Part shown: positions 1-13,500 of the stretch, in pieces | Position numbering within the stretch: the first letter of the stretch is position 1 | How the letters are laid out: each line of letters begins with the position of its first letter | Source: Pedinophyceae sp. YPF-701 | Taxonomy: Eukaryota; Chlorophyta; Pedinophyceae | Length of the DNA: 64,000 nt | Direction: 5' to 3' | Assembly: GCA_916048055.1 (NCBI GenBank) | Contig: CAJZHL010000009.1 | Span: forward strand, 434,001-498,000 | The notes under the pieces: generated by a model | What the model was told of the DNA's origin: nothing | Seen by the model: the letters and a program-made list of their open reading frames with translations, nothing else | Databases searched by the model: none | Translations under genes and position numbers: made by a program

Positions 1-2934
1 ACCGCTCCCCCGCCAGCATGCTGAGAAGACTGTCGATGACGCCCTGCATCGACCCGAGCCCGCCGACGATGCAGACGGCCTCCGCGACGAGCCCGCGCGC
101 CAGCTGCCCGGCCTCGATGTGCGCGCCGCCCGCCGCGACGCCCGTGTCCCACGGGGGCCCCACGGTTGCGCCAGCGCGTACGCCCCGGAACGGCGTGGGC
201 ATCCCTTTGAAAATGGGGCGCAGGGCCTTGACCTCGAGCGTGAGGTAGAGCTCCGAGGCCTTCTTGAGCGCCTGCGGGACGTCGAGGATCTCGACGCGGC
301 CCGCCTGGATGATGGCGTGGTGCGGGGAGGGCGTGGTCCACAGCATGGCGTGTGGGAGGGTCTGCTGGACGGCCTCGGCGGCCGCGGGGAGCGTGAGGGC
401 CTGCTCGACGTCCTTGACGACGGCCATGTCGTGCGCGCCGCGGCCGCCGACGTCCGGCGCGACACGGATGGCCTTCAGGAGCTCTGCGCGAAACAGGGAA
501 CAGAGATCGAGGATTGACGATTGATTCGTGAAACAGTCATGCGGGCCACCGTGGACACAAGCCGAGGTGTAGCGTCTCGCGGCCAGCATGCGCGCAGAGG
601 CGGAGGCGCTCGCGCCCAAAAGGCAGACAAGGCAAGTCGGCGGAACCGCAGTCTCGTTCCGGAGTCTCTCACCGTTCATCAGGCCCAGTCTCTCGCTGCG
701 CCCGTCCACGAGCTCCGGGCTCCGCGTCGCGAGCGCCATGTGGAACAGCTCCTCCACGAAACTCATCGGCATCGTCCCGTACGGCCACCCCGCGCCCACG
801 CCCTGCGCGTTCGCACACGCCACCAGGCTCTGCAGCATCGTGCTCGCCACCGCGCGCCCCGCCGCCGCAGCCCGCCCGGGCAGCGTCACCTCCCCGGCCT
901 CGCCCGGCCCCTCCATCCGCGCCACGTGCCGCAGCAAGTCCGACAAGTGCACGAACGCCGGCGTCCCGGGCCCGCGCGTCGTCTGCCCTTTTCGCCCCGC
1001 CAACCCCGCCGCCGCGAGCGGATTGCGGTCCGTCCGGCCCGGCCGCCGCTGCGCCTGCGCGCCCTCCGGCGCCGCGAAGACCCGCAGCGGCACCACGGCC
1101 GCGGCGTGCCCGCCGCGCGGCGGGTCCAGCGTCCCGTGCGTCACCGGTTTGGACCACTGCAGCGACGCCACGTCCATCACGCACAGGTCCGACAGGCAAT
1201 ACTCCCCCCCCATGCGGTCCTCGAAGAGCTCCGACGTGACGGTCTGGCCGAGCACCGCGCCGCCGTCCTCGCCCTCCGCGCCGCCCGCCGTCGCATCCGC
1301 GTACACACCTGGCCAGTGTTTGAACACAGACGGCTTCTCCTCCGAAGCGCCGATGCCGCCCATCACCACGACCTTCGCGCTCCCGCCGAGCTGCGTCTCC
1401 GCGATCGACTGCAGCGCCTCCGTGAGCTCGACTGTCGGGTCGAGCGCGTCGCGCGCAGCCTGGAGCTCCACGGCGTCGTACGCGCTCTCGACTTCCTGCA
1501 CGGCCTGGACGACGTCCATGAGGTCCTCGATCTCGACGTCGAACACGCCCTCGACGGGACCCTCGGGCTCCGGGTCGGGCTCCACGACTGGGAGCGTCGC
1601 GGGCGCGCGCTTGGGCTTGTCGTCCGAGGGCTGCGGCGGCGGTGGGGCGGGCGCCGGGGGCGCCGGCGGCGCGACGATGTCCGCCTCGCGCGCCGCGTAA
1701 GACGCGTCCTCCGCGGCCGCGCCCGGGTCCGCCGGCGCAGCCCCCTCGCCGCCCGCAGCGACCTCCTCCACGCCCGCAGCCCCCTCGCCGCCCGCAGCGC
1801 CCTCCTCGTCAGCAGGCGGGGGAGCGCCAGCGTCCTGTGCCTCTGGCTCTGTGGGCGCGGCGTCGCTGTCCGGCGCAGCGGCTTCCGCGGCTGCCTCCGC
1901 CTCGACAACGGCGTCGTCGCCCTGCTCCGGCGCCTCCGGTGCAGCGGCTTCCGCGGCCGCCTCCGGCGCTGGCGCGTCCGCATCGCCGTCGTCACCAGCG
2001 CTGCGCTCGTCGCCTTCCGCCGGAGCGCCCTCCTCCGCCCCGCTGGCCTCCGCACGCAGCGCCGCGTCCTGACCGGCGTCGTCGGGCAAGGCGGCCTGGG
2101 CAACCTCCGCCTCGGGCTCCGCGCCCGTCGCGACCGGCACAGGTGGTGCGGCGCCCGCATCGCCCGCGGGGGCGCCATCCGCGCCGGCACCGTCCGTGGC
2201 AGGGACGTCGTCGTCGGGCTGGGGCGTGGCGTCGCCTGCCCCCGCGTCCTCGGCTCCGAGCGGTGCTTGCTGGTCGTCCTGTAAAGGGTCGGCCGCGATG
2301 GCGTCCTGCTCGGGCTCTGTGCCTTCCGGGGCGGCCGGCACGCTCTGCTCGGGCTCGTCTATCGCGGGCTCCGCCGCTGCGGGGCTCGCGTCGCCTTCTG
2401 GCTCGGCGGGCGCCGGGCCATCAGGCAGGCCTGGTGTCTCGGGCTCGTCCGCGGCCGGCGGGGGGCCCTGCGGCTCAGGAGTCGCATCCGCCGCGGGCGC
2501 GGATGGTTCCTCGGGCGGAGCGCCGGCGCCAGCGTCGCTTGCGTGCTCCGAGAGGCCGTCAGCTGGGTCTGCAGGGACATAGCACTAGTCGCGCGTTCGA
2601 GCCGGTACGTGCGCGAACAAGGGAGCCGCGGCCGGTGCGGGCAACACATCTGATGTGAAAGCCTGCATGCGGGAGGTGGCGGCGAGTGATGCGCCGGACA
2701 GCGCGCGCGGGGCGTTGGAAGGGACGGGGTCGCGCGTTCACCTGCAGCGCTACTTGCGCCGCCCAGGAGGTCGACATCTTCGGATCCGGCGCGGTCCAGC
2801 GCTTCTTCCGACCGTTCCAACGACACCTGGTCCCCGAACGAGTGCTCGCCCGCCTCGAGGCCGCTCGGGGTGCCCAGGCTGGCAGATGGTCCACGGTCGA
2901 GCCCCGCTGGGGGCGTGCTGACTTCCAAACTCAT
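1..2934 (-). CDS. Acidic Kelch-repeat protein, 3' end cut by window
   Basis: Three exons on the minus strand: 2934-2742, 2568-673 and 483-1, continuing past the left edge. The introns (2741-2569, 672-484) have GTGAAC/CAG and GTGAGA/CAG borders, and the frame stays open across both. The start ATG at 2934 gives MSLEVSTPPAGLDRG. After about 64 residues comes a roughly 300-residue stretch almost wholly of Ala, Pro, Glu, Asp and Gly, then a charged helical part. From about residue 460 there are Kelch-type blades: VVVMGGIG, then LSDLCVMDVASLQWSKP, then PPRGGHAAAVV, and later AVCIVGGLGSMQG. Kelch propellers are protein-binding scaffolds. The acidic leader suggests a nuclear or scaffold role, but that is inference. 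About 857 residues are visible. It diverges from the dynein gene across about 1.5 kb. Kelch assignment is fairly secure; the function is unknown. Confidence 0.75.
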
Positions 2935-4501
2935 AGCCGTTTCCGCACTGCTCTCCTACGTTATCCCAGTGCCATGATTTGCGACGCGAGTCAACGGCAC
3001 CTGCGCACACATGGGGTCCGTTCGGCGGGCGTTGGCACCCGCGTCTTGCCTTCGAGAGCCCCAACCGGGGCGCACACGATGTCTGACCGCGGCCCTCCGC
3101 GGCCTGCGTGCGTGGTGAGCAGCCAGGGAGCCGCCGCCGTCGCCCAACGGGAACCGGAGGCACCAGCGCGGGCCGGGGGACGATGCAAGTGGCACAAGCG
3201 CCTGGGCCGCTCGTTCGTCCGTATGGGCCACCGTGAACCGCCAGTACGCGACGGCGTCGAGGATATGGATGTGACGACTGCGGCCCGGCCGTCGAAGAGG
3301 CCGAAGAAGCCGTACAGGCGCCGTGAACCGCGTGGGCGGTGGGCATGGCCGGGGCCCGGGTGGGCTCTCCGGGCCGCTGCTGGGCGGGCGAGCCAGCGAC
3401 GGGGGAATGCGCCGAGTGTATAACGCGGAACGGCGCCGGAAAGCGCCGCAGCGGTCTCTTGCGCGCCGCGGGAGGGCAATGAGAGCAGCGCAGGAACGAA
3501 CTCGTGGTGTGCAGTCACTGCGGGGCGCGCTCTCACCAGCGACGCCTCGAGGGACACGGCACGACAGTGAGGTCGCGCGCTGCGCGCCAGGGTCGGTGAT
3601 GCCTATCTGTAGGCGTGTGCTGAAGGGACCGTTCCCCTGCAGAGGTCTACCCGGCTCCACGAACAGCGCAGTGGCCCTCGTCGCGGGAAAGGAGCTCCCT
3701 GCGAAGAGTCAATTGCCCCGCGCGCGGAGCGGTCGCCCGCAACGACGGGCGGGCGGCGGCCGCGCGCGAGAGGCGGTCGGTCCCGTCGACGGGGGGGCTC
3801 CACCACCGCCTGCGGCTCCGACGGCCAACGAGCGGCCCGCTGCGCCCGCGGATGCGTCACTTCTATTCAACGCAGCCCGTCAAACATAGAGGGCGCGCGT
3901 AGGCGAGGCCAAGGGGGTAGAACGAGGCAACCAGCCATTCCACATGTTTGCCCTGCCCTGACGCGAAGCGCTCGCTAGGAGGGCCGGAACCCCGCGCGGA
4001 ACGATCCATCGCGCACGTACAGCGCCCGCGGCGCCCGCTCCCTCCCGCCGTGGCCCGACGGGCCCGGGCGCGACCCCCCGGTCCCTCTTGACCAATGTCC
4101 ACCGCTGAGCGCGGCGCCGGGGACGGTGCGGGGCCCCGCGGCGGCATGCGGGCCTCCACGCGCTTCACCAGGGTCCAGGCAAGGCCCCCGGCGCTTCCTC
4201 GCCCCGCGAACGCGCTCTACGTGCCCCGCGTCGCCCCTGCAACATGCCCTCCGCACAGACCCCGCGTGTTCCGAGCCCTTGGAGGGCCCGTCCGCGGCCC
4301 GAGCCGGTCTTGACGGACTGTCCGTGTTCGCGCGCGCGTTGCCTGGCGCAAGGCGGCCGCTGTCGGCGCGCGTGCCGCTGTGTGGCGGTGCTGGTCGCTG
4401 AGCCTGGCTCCGCTGCTCGTCATGCGCAGGACCTCCCGGAGCCGGAGACGCCCGCGTGGCTCCCGCGGATCGCCCAGCACACCGTCACGCAGGAGCTCTC
4501 C
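2935..4501. other. Intergenic region between Kelch gene (-) and dynein gene (+)
   Basis: About 1.5 kb separating two divergent starts, so it should hold both promoters. No TATA-like box stands out. The open frames here are short, Arg/Pro-rich and typical of non-coding GC-rich DNA. One small basic frame from the ATG at 3268 (MDVTTAARPSKRPKKPYRRR) is noted but not supported. The last part (about 4430-4501) stays in frame with the dynein exon and reads DLPEPETPAWLPRIAQHTV, preceded by an acceptor-like tgcgcag. The true dynein start may therefore lie further upstream in an unrecognised exon. Confidence 0.4.
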
Positions 4502-7500
4502 ATGACGGTCGGGCTCCCGCGACAGAAGGACCTCCCGTCGCCGCGGCGTCGCACGAAACGCCCGGCTACAACAGCTCTCTTCGACGCCGCGACGCTCACA
4601 GCCCCGCAGGTGCGCGTCAACCGCACCCAACCGACGCCGTGCGGCCCAGAGCCACCGCACGTCCCGCGTCCCGCCCCCGGCACCCCGCAGCGCGCCCCAA
4701 CGGCCGCCGGAGGCACTAGCTGCCTCACTGCACGCCTGACGCCGGCCCCCGGCCCTCCCGACCTCCGCCCGCAGGCCTACGAGCTCCCAATCGTCAAGGA
4801 GCGGCGCCTCAAGGCGGCCCAGCACGCCGAGGCGCAGCAGGCAGCGCGCCAGCAGGCGGCAGGTGCCCAGGCTGCCGCCAACGGCAAGGCCAAGCCCGGG
4901 TCCCCGGGGTCCACCGCGAGCCCGCGCAAGACGCACGGCGCCGCGTCGCCCCCGGCCACGGGCGAGCGCCTGCCGGCCCTGCGCGGGCGCGCGGGCGCGA
5001 GCGGCGAGGTGGACGCCGGCAAGACGCCCAGCCTCTTGCAGGGCCGCCACCAGGCGATGATGCGGTCGATGCGGTCGATCCGGAACCTCGAGGCCGGGAT
5101 CTCGTCCTTCACGGGCGGCGCGCGCCTCGGGACCGCCGAGCACCTCCCCGGCGAGAACCTCGACGACGTCGCGGAAGAGGTGAGATCACGCACTCTCTTT
5201 ACGCGCCCCCGCGCTCCCCACGCCTGCGCCCTGCCGGCGCGCATGCGTGCCTCGCGTCCGCCCGCACGGGGCGCCCCGGTGCAACGGTGTGTCGGCGTCG
5301 CGGTGTGCATATGCAGGATGCGGAGCGGCGGCCGCACCACAAGGAGATGGACCTGGAGACGATCGTCGCGAACTTCGACGGCAGCACGGTGCCCGGGATC
5401 GAGACGGGCGACGACGTCCTGGAGTTCTACGCGCGCTTCGGGCAAGACGCGCCGATCAAGTTCTTCTACTGTATCAAGGCGGACACGGGGCTCGACTTCC
5501 GGCCGTACGACCTCGAGGTCGTGCGCCGCGAGGACGTCGGCAACCAGTACTACACCATCTCGGCCACGGGGGTCATGAAGATCCGCCGCGGCGTCCAGAG
5601 CGAGTTCATCTCGCTGGCGGAGTGGATCCGCGAGAAGACGCTGTTCTCGCTGCTGCGGAACATCCCCTTCTTCAAGCACTACATCGTCGGGAACTTCTTC
5701 CGCGCGTGGCGCCAGACCGTCCGCCGCAAGCTGTTCAACCGCGTGCGCCAGAAGCTCTCCGCCAAGCTCTTCCTGGCGCAGCCGACCTTCCTCCCGAGCC
5801 TCGTCGAGGTGCAGGGGCACGTCTCCGCGCTGCGCGAGGTCGCGATCACGGCCTCGCCCACGCACACGTGCGAGCTGCACTCGTACCTCGAGCTCCAGGT
5901 GACGCAGCGCGAGACCAAGGCCAAGACCGCGGTCGAGAGCGTGGTCGACCGCGTCCAGGGCGTCCTCGAGCGGCTCTGCAAGGAGGTGCAGAAGCAGGCG
6001 AAGCTCTACCAGGAGAGCATCCGGGACATTTCGGAGCTGGAGGACACCACCGGCGTGGACTTGTACGTCAAGGCCGGGGAGAAGAAGAAGTCGATGGCGG
6101 CGATCCGGCAGGAGAAGGTCGACCGCGCGGCGACGTACCGCCGCGTGATGGAGGAGGCCGCGCGTCTGGGGGACTTCATCCGCCTCGTCGACTACATGCT
6201 GGTCGAGGCGGTGGTGGACCAGAGCGTGTCGGCCGTCGACGACGTGCGCGCGCTGCTGGAGAGCCCGCGGCAGCAGGCGCAGGACAAGCTCCCGCGCGGG
6301 GTGTTCCTCACGGTCCTGGACTTTGGCGTCGACGAGAGCAGCATGGAGTTCTTCCCGCCGGAGCGCGCCGTGAGCGGCGTGATCGACAGCGTCGTCGAGG
6401 GCATCATCACGCTCGCGCAGGCGGCGCCGCGCGTGCTCTTCATGCGCAGCTTCGGGCAGTTCTTCGACGGGAAGCTGCAGGGGCTCAACCCGGTCCACAT
6501 CATCACGCACGCGTCGCAGTACCTCGAGGCGCGCGACCGCATCTCCGAGGTCATCCGGAGCGACTACCAGCAGGCCGCGGACTACGCCCAGATCTTCACG
6601 CAGGTGTGTGGCGCCGCCCGCAGCGGCTCCGCTGCACCCGACCTCTCGCTCGTGCGCGCGGGTCCTCCGCCGTCGCCGCTCTCGGCCCATGTATGCGCCC
6701 TCACCGAGCCCCTCGCTCCGCCGAACGTCGTCCCCGCAGTACCGGAAGATCCACGAGTTCGGGCGGGCGTGGGACCCTGCGCAGTACGACATGTCGAACG
6801 CGACGCTGGAGTCGCTGCGCGCGGACATCTTCAAGCAGATGGAGTGGAAGCTCGCGCTCGAGCGCATGAAGATCGGGCACGTCGAGGGCATGCTGCAGAT
6901 CGACTCCAAGACGCTGCGCAACCGGATGATTCCCGTCACGCAGAAGACGCTCGACGACCTGAAGATGATGCTGGTCTCCAAGGCGCGCGACCTGTGCAGC
7001 AAGACGTCCGGGCTGATGGAGAGCTACATCCAGAGCCTCTCGCAGCGCCCGCAGGACCTCGACATGTTTGTGCTGTACCAAGTCATGCACCGCGAGATCG
7101 TGGAGAAGAAGGCCGAGGTGCTCGAGCAGTTCGCGGAGGTCGAGGCCATGTACCACTTCCTCGAGCGCGAGCTCGACCAGCGCGTGGCCTTCCAGGACGC
7201 CTCGAAGTTCGAGACGCTGAGTCAGGAGCTGCGGCCCGACTTCGAGCGCCAGCTGGACGACGGGCGCGAGTTCGTGCTCGAGCACGCGCAGGGCATGATC
7301 AGCAACCTCGACCAGGACATCCGCTCCATCAACAACGAGGCGATGGAGCTCCTGGGCAACCTGCACTCGGGGCCCTCGATGGACCCCGACAGCGACCCCG
7401 CGGGCATGGTCGAGGAGCTCGAGCAGCTCCAGGAGCACATGCAGGGCATGCGCAAGCGCGCGGCGCAGCTGCAGGAGTACCAGCGTCTGTTCGACGTCCC

Positions 7501-10500
7501 GACGGACGACATGTCGAACCTGTCGCTGATGGAGCGCGAGGTGCAGGCGCGGTCGACGATCTGGAACACGCTGGCGCAGTTCGAGCAGAGCAAGCTCGAC
7601 TGGCTCAACGGGCCCGTGCTCGAGCTGGACGTGGAGCAGATCGTCCCGCAGGTGGACAACTTCGGCACCACTGGCTACAAGCTGGGCAAGCAGCTCAAGG
7701 ACGACCGCGTGGTGTTCCGGCTGCGCGAGGCCGTGGACGAGTTCCGCGAGCTGCTGCCGCTCGTCGAGCAGCTCGCGAACCCGGCGCTCAAGGTCCGGCA
7801 CTGGGAGGCGGTGTTCGCCATGGTGGGCGAGCCCGGGTTTGACGTGCAGGGCGAGCCGTTCGCGATCAACGACCTGCTGCAGCTCGGCGTGCGCAACAAG
7901 ATGGACAAGGTCCAGGAGATCAGCGCGACGGCGAGCAAGGAGTACTCGCTCGAGAAGGCGCTCGACAAGATGGCTGCGGACTGGGAGGGCCTGGACTTCA
8001 TCGTGGTTCCGTACAAGGACACGGGGACGTACATCCTGGGCGGCGTGGACGAGATCCAGATGATCCTGGACGACCAGATCGTGAAGATCCAGTCGATGCG
8101 GGCGTCGCCGTTCATCAAGCCCTTCGCGGACCGCTGCGCCATGTGGGACGACACCCTCAACACGCTGCAGAGCATCATCGACAACCAGCTCGCGTGCCAG
8201 GCGACCTGGCAGTACCTCGAGCCCATCTTCTCCTCCCCGGACATCATGAAGCAGATGCCCACCGAGGGCGAGAAGTTCCAGCAGGTCGACCAGACCTGGC
8301 GCGAGCTCATGGAGCAGATGCTCAAGAGCCCGGGCTGCCTGGTGGTCGCGCGCGACAAGACGCGCCTCGCGCAGCTCAAGGAGGCGAACGAGCTGCTCGA
8401 CGACATCCAGAAGGGCCTCGCGGCGTACCTCGAGCTCAAACGCATCGCGTTCCCGCGCTTCTTCTTCCTGTCGAACGACGAGATGCTCGAGATCCTCTCC
8501 GAGACCAAGGACCCGCTGCGCGTGCAGCCGCACCTGAACAAGTGCTTCGAGGGCATCCACCGGCTCGACTTCCAGCCCAACACGGACGTGCACGGCATGA
8601 TGTCGGTGGAGGGCGAGAAGGTGCCGTTCCGCACGCACGTGAAGCCCAAGGAGGCCAACGGCGCGGTGGAGAAGTGGCTGCTCCAGGTCGAGCACTCTAT
8701 GCTCGAGGCCGTCAAGCACGTCACCGGGCAGTCGATCGAGGCGTACGCGACGACGCCGCGCAAGGAGTGGGTGCTGCAGTGGCCGGGCCAGATCGTGCTG
8801 GTGGTCACGGCGGTGGACTGGACCGCGGGCGTCGAGGCGGTCTTCGAGGAGGGCCGCAAGGGCGCGTTGCAGGAGTACACCGACAAGTGCACCGCGCAGC
8901 TGGGCGACATCGTGGAACTGGTGCGCGGGGACCTCTCGAAGCTGGACCGCGCCACGCTGTCGGCGCTGGTGGTCATGGACGTGCACGCGCGCGACGTGAC
9001 CGCGGAGCTCGCGCGGCAGGGCCTGGAGGCCGAGGAGAACCCCTTTGCGTGGCAGTCGCAGCTGCGCACGTACTGGGAGGCGATCAACGAGGGCGAGGAC
9101 CTGACGGTGGTGTGCAAGATGATGAACGCGCACGTGGAGTACGGCTACGAGTACCTCGGCAACTCGTCCCGCCTCGTCATCACCCCGCTGACGGACCGCT
9201 GCTACCGCACGCTCATGGGCGCCGTGCACCTCAACCTCGGCGGCGCGCCCGAGGGCCCCGCGGGGACGGGCAAGACCGAGACGACGAAGGATCTGGCCAA
9301 GGCGCTCGCGCGGCAGTGCGTCGTCTTCAACTGTTCGGACCAAATCGGATATTTGCAGATGGCCAAGATGTTCAAGGGGCTCGCGTCGTCCGGTGCGTGG
9401 GCGTGCTTCGACGAGTTCAACCGCATCGACCTCGAGGTGCTCAGCGTCGTCGCGCAGCAGGTCCTCGAGATCCAGCTCGCCGTCAAGCACAAGGTCAAGA
9501 CGTTTGTCTTCGAGGGCTCGGAGATCCCGCTCAAGCCCACGTGCAACGTGTTCATCACCATGAACCCGGGGTACGCCGGGCGGTCGGAGCTCCCGGACAA
9601 CCTCAAGGCGCTCTTCCGGACGGTCGCGATGATGGTGCCGGACTACGCCATGATCGCGGAGATCATCCTGTACTCGTACGGGTACCTGCAGGCGCGCGAC
9701 AGCGCGCGGAAGATCGTCGCGACGTACAAGCTGTGCTCCGAGCAGCTCTCGAGCCAGTTCCACTACGACTACGGCATGCGCGCGGTCGTGGCGGTGCTGC
9801 GCGCGGCGGGCAACCTGAAACGGCAGCACCCGAACGAGGACGAGTTCGTACTCATGCTGCGCTCGATCATCGACGTCAACCTCTGCAAGTTCCTCAGCCA
9901 GGACGTGCCGCTGTTCAACGGCATCGTGTCGGACCTGTTCCCGGGCGTGAAGCTCCCCGCACCCGACTACGACAACCTGCGCGGCGCCATCCAGGACCAG
10001 TGCAAGAAGCGCAACCTGCAGTGCGTGCCGTACTTCGAGCTCAAGACGATCCAGCTGTACGAGATGGTCGTCGTGCGGCACGGCCTCATGATCGTAGGCC
10101 TGCCCTTCTCGGGCAAGTCGTCGTGCCTGCACGTGCTCGCCGGCGCGCTCGGGCAGCTCAAGGCGGCGGGGAAGACCGGGCCGCTGTTCGAGCAGGTCCG
10201 CATGGAGGTGGTCAACCCGAAGTCCGTCACCATGGGCCAGCTGTACGGCGAGACGGACCGCGCCACGCAGGAGTGGAAGGACGGCAACCTCGCGGGCGCC
10301 TTCCGCAAGCTGGCCAACCCCGCGGACACGTCCACGGACCGCAAGTGGTGCGTGCTGGACGGGCCGGTCGACGCCATCTGGATCGAGAACATGAACACGG
10401 TGCTCGACGACAACAAGAAGCTCTGTTTGCCGAACTCGGAGATCATCGCCATGCATCCGAACATGTCGATGATCTTCGAGGTGGGCGACCTCCGCGCGGC

Positions 10501-13500
10501 GTCGCCCGCGACCGTCTCGCGGTGCGGCATGGTGTACCTCGAGCCCTCGGAGCTGGGCTGGCCGCCGCTGCTCAAGTCGTGGCTCAACACGCTGCCCGCC
10601 GCGAACCTCGGCGCCGACATCGTCGAGCGGATCGGCAAGCTGTACGACTGGCTCATGCTGCCGTGCCTGCGCTTCTCGGAGCACATCGCGACGGAGATTT
10701 CCCCGACGGCGCCGTCGGCCGTCGCGAACAGCGCCATGCGCCTGACCAAGGCCCTCCTGGACGAGTTCCAGACCCCCGCGCAAGACGAGTCCCTCGACGG
10801 CGACGCCGCGGCCGCGGAGCCCCCGCAGGCGGCCCCCGGCGCCGCGTTCGACGACCGCAAGAAGGCCCGCTGGGTCGACGCGATCGTGATGTTCTCGCTC
10901 GTGTGGTCGGCGGGGTGCACCGGCGACGCCGAGTCCCGGCTCAAGTTCGACAAGTTCTTCCGCGAGCTGCTGTCGGGCCTGCAGCCCGAGGAGGTCCGCG
11001 ACTTCATGACCGACTGCCACCCCGTGGACCTGGTCATGGAGCCGTTCCCGGCCACGGGCACGGTCTTCGAGTTCCTCTTCGACAAGACGAATGGCGCGTG
11101 GAAGGCCTGGGCGGACACCCTCCCGGAGGTCAACATTCCGGAGAACGCGCAGTTCAGTGACATCATCGTCCCGACGATCGACTCGGCGCGCTACACCTTC
11201 CTCCTGGACCTCGCGATCCAGCACCAGCAGCCCATGCTCCTGGTCGGCCCGACGGGCACCGGCAAGAGCGTCTACATCCGGCGGCACCTCGTGTCGGGGC
11301 TGCCCAAGGGGGCGTGGGTGCAGATCTTCGTCACGATGTCGGCGCGCACGACCGCGAACATGACGCAGGACCAGATCGACGGCCGCCTGGACAAGCGCCG
11401 CAAGGGCATCTACGGGCCGCCGATCGGGCAGCGCGCCATCGTGTTCATTGACGACATGAACATGCCGGCCAAGGAGCAGTACGGCGCGCAGCCGCCCATC
11501 GAGCTCCTGCGCCAGTTCATGGACTACTCCGGGTGGTACGCTCGCGAGGGCAAGGGTTGGATGTTCCGGCACATGGACGACGTGCAGCTGGTGGGGGCCA
11601 TGGGTCCGCCGGGCGGCGGGCGGTCGTTCATCACGGACCGCTTCTTGCGGCACTTCAACACGGTCGCGGTGACGCAGGTCGAGGACACTACGCTCCTGAA
11701 GATCTTCAACACCATCCTCGGGTGGCACTTCTCGGCGCAGGGGTTCCCTGAGGAGATCAAAGTGCTCGGGCCGAAGATCGTGTCGGCGACGCTGCAGATC
11801 TACGACGCGTGCCTGCAGAGCCTACTGCCCACGCCGCTCAAGTCGCACTACACGTTCAACCTGCGCGACTTCGCGCGCGTCGTCCAGGGCGTGATGTTGC
11901 TGCCGATTTTGTCGCTGCCCGACGACGAGGAGGGCAAGCCGCCGCAGGGGCCGGGCGTGTACTGCCGGCTCTTCGTGCACGAGGTGTTCCGCGTGTTCTA
12001 CGACCGCCTCGTCGACAAGGAGGACAGGGAGTGGCTGGTGGACACGGCGGGCAGCGCCATCACCACGCACCTGGAGACGTCGCTGGAGGCGCTGTTCCCG
12101 CACCTGGTGCCGGAGGGCGAGGGCGCTAAGATCGGCACCGAGCAGATGCGCAGCGTGATGTTTGGGGACTTTTTGGACACCGAGGCGGACGACCCCGCGC
12201 TGCGGCAGTATGCGGAGGTCACCGACACCGGGCGGGCGATCAGCGCGATGGAGGACTTCCTGCGCGACTACAACGGCATGTCGAAGCGGCCGATGAACCT
12301 CGCGATGTTTTTGTTCGCCGTGGAGCACGTGAGCCGCATTTGCCGGCTGCTGAAGCAGCCGGGCGGGAACATGCTGCTGGTCGGCGTGGGCGGGTCCGGG
12401 CGGCAGTCGCTCACGCGGCTCGCGGCGTTCATGTGTGGGATGGAGGTCTTCCAGGTCGAGATCAGCAAGAACTACTCCAAGTCCGACTGGCACGAGGACC
12501 TCAAGGCCATCTTGCGGAAGGCCGGCGGGGAGGGCAAGCCGTCGGTGTTTTTGTTCAGCGACACGCAGATCAAGGACGAGTCGTTCGTGGAGGACCTCAA
12601 CAACATCCTCAACTCGGGCGAGGTGCCCAACATGTTCCCCCAGGACGAGCGCATGACGGTGATGGAGCAAGTGCGGCCCATGGCGTCCAAGCGCGGGCTC
12701 GAGACGCCGCTCGAGCTGTGGGGCTACTTCGTCAAGGAGTGCTCGAACAACCTGCACATCATGTTCTGCATGAGCCCCATCGGGAACGCCTTCCGCGAGC
12801 GCCTGCGGCAGAACCCGTCACTTATCAACTGCTGCACCATCGACTGGTTCACCGCGTGGCCGAGCGACGCGCTCCAGGCCGTCGCGCAGCAGTTCCTCAA
12901 GGACGTCGACCTCCAGCCCGAGCAGCGCGAGTCGATCGTCGGCATCTGCCAGCACTTCCACCTCTCGATGCAAGACGCGTCGCTGCGGTTCCGCGAGGAG
13001 CTGGGCCGGTACAACTACGTCACGCCGACGTCGTACCTCGAGCTGCTGTCCATGACCAAGTCGCTCCTGGCGAAGAAGCGCAGCGAGAACCTCGAGCAAC
13101 AGAAGCGCTACCTGGTTGGTCTGGAGAAGCTCAAGTCGAGTCAGGAGCAGGTGGCGCAGATGCAGGAGGAGCTCCGCGCGCTGCAGCCGCAGCTCGTGAA
13201 GACCGTGGGCGAGGTCGAGCAGCTGATCAAGGAGATTGCGCAGAACAAGACCGAGGTGGTGGAGCCCAAGGCGGCGGTGGTGAAGACAGAGGAGGCGGCG
13301 GCGCAGATCAAGGCCGACGAGGCCAAGGCGCTGAAGGACCAGTGCGAGGAGGAGCTGGGCAAGGCGATGCCCATCCTGAACGACGCGCTCTCGGCGCTGG
13401 ACACCATCAAGGAGGCGGACATCAACTACGTCAAGAAGCTGACCAACCCGCCGGGCGTGATCAAGCTGGTGATGGAGGCGGTGTGCGTGATCCTCGAGGT

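Noticed and set aside
521-2284. Long plus-strand open frame opposite the Kelch gene
   Set aside because: It is an Arg/Pro/Ala shadow of the minus-strand coding frame; GC-rich codons leave few stops on the opposite strand.
3323-3889. Possible small basic protein upstream of dynein
   Set aside because: There is no splice or start support, the composition is that of random GC-rich sequence, and it overlaps equally long frames on the other strand.
6701-11728. 1,675-codon minus-strand open frame inside the dynein gene
   Set aside because: It is antisense to conserved dynein AAA+ sequence, with biased His/Arg/Leu composition and no recognisable domain.
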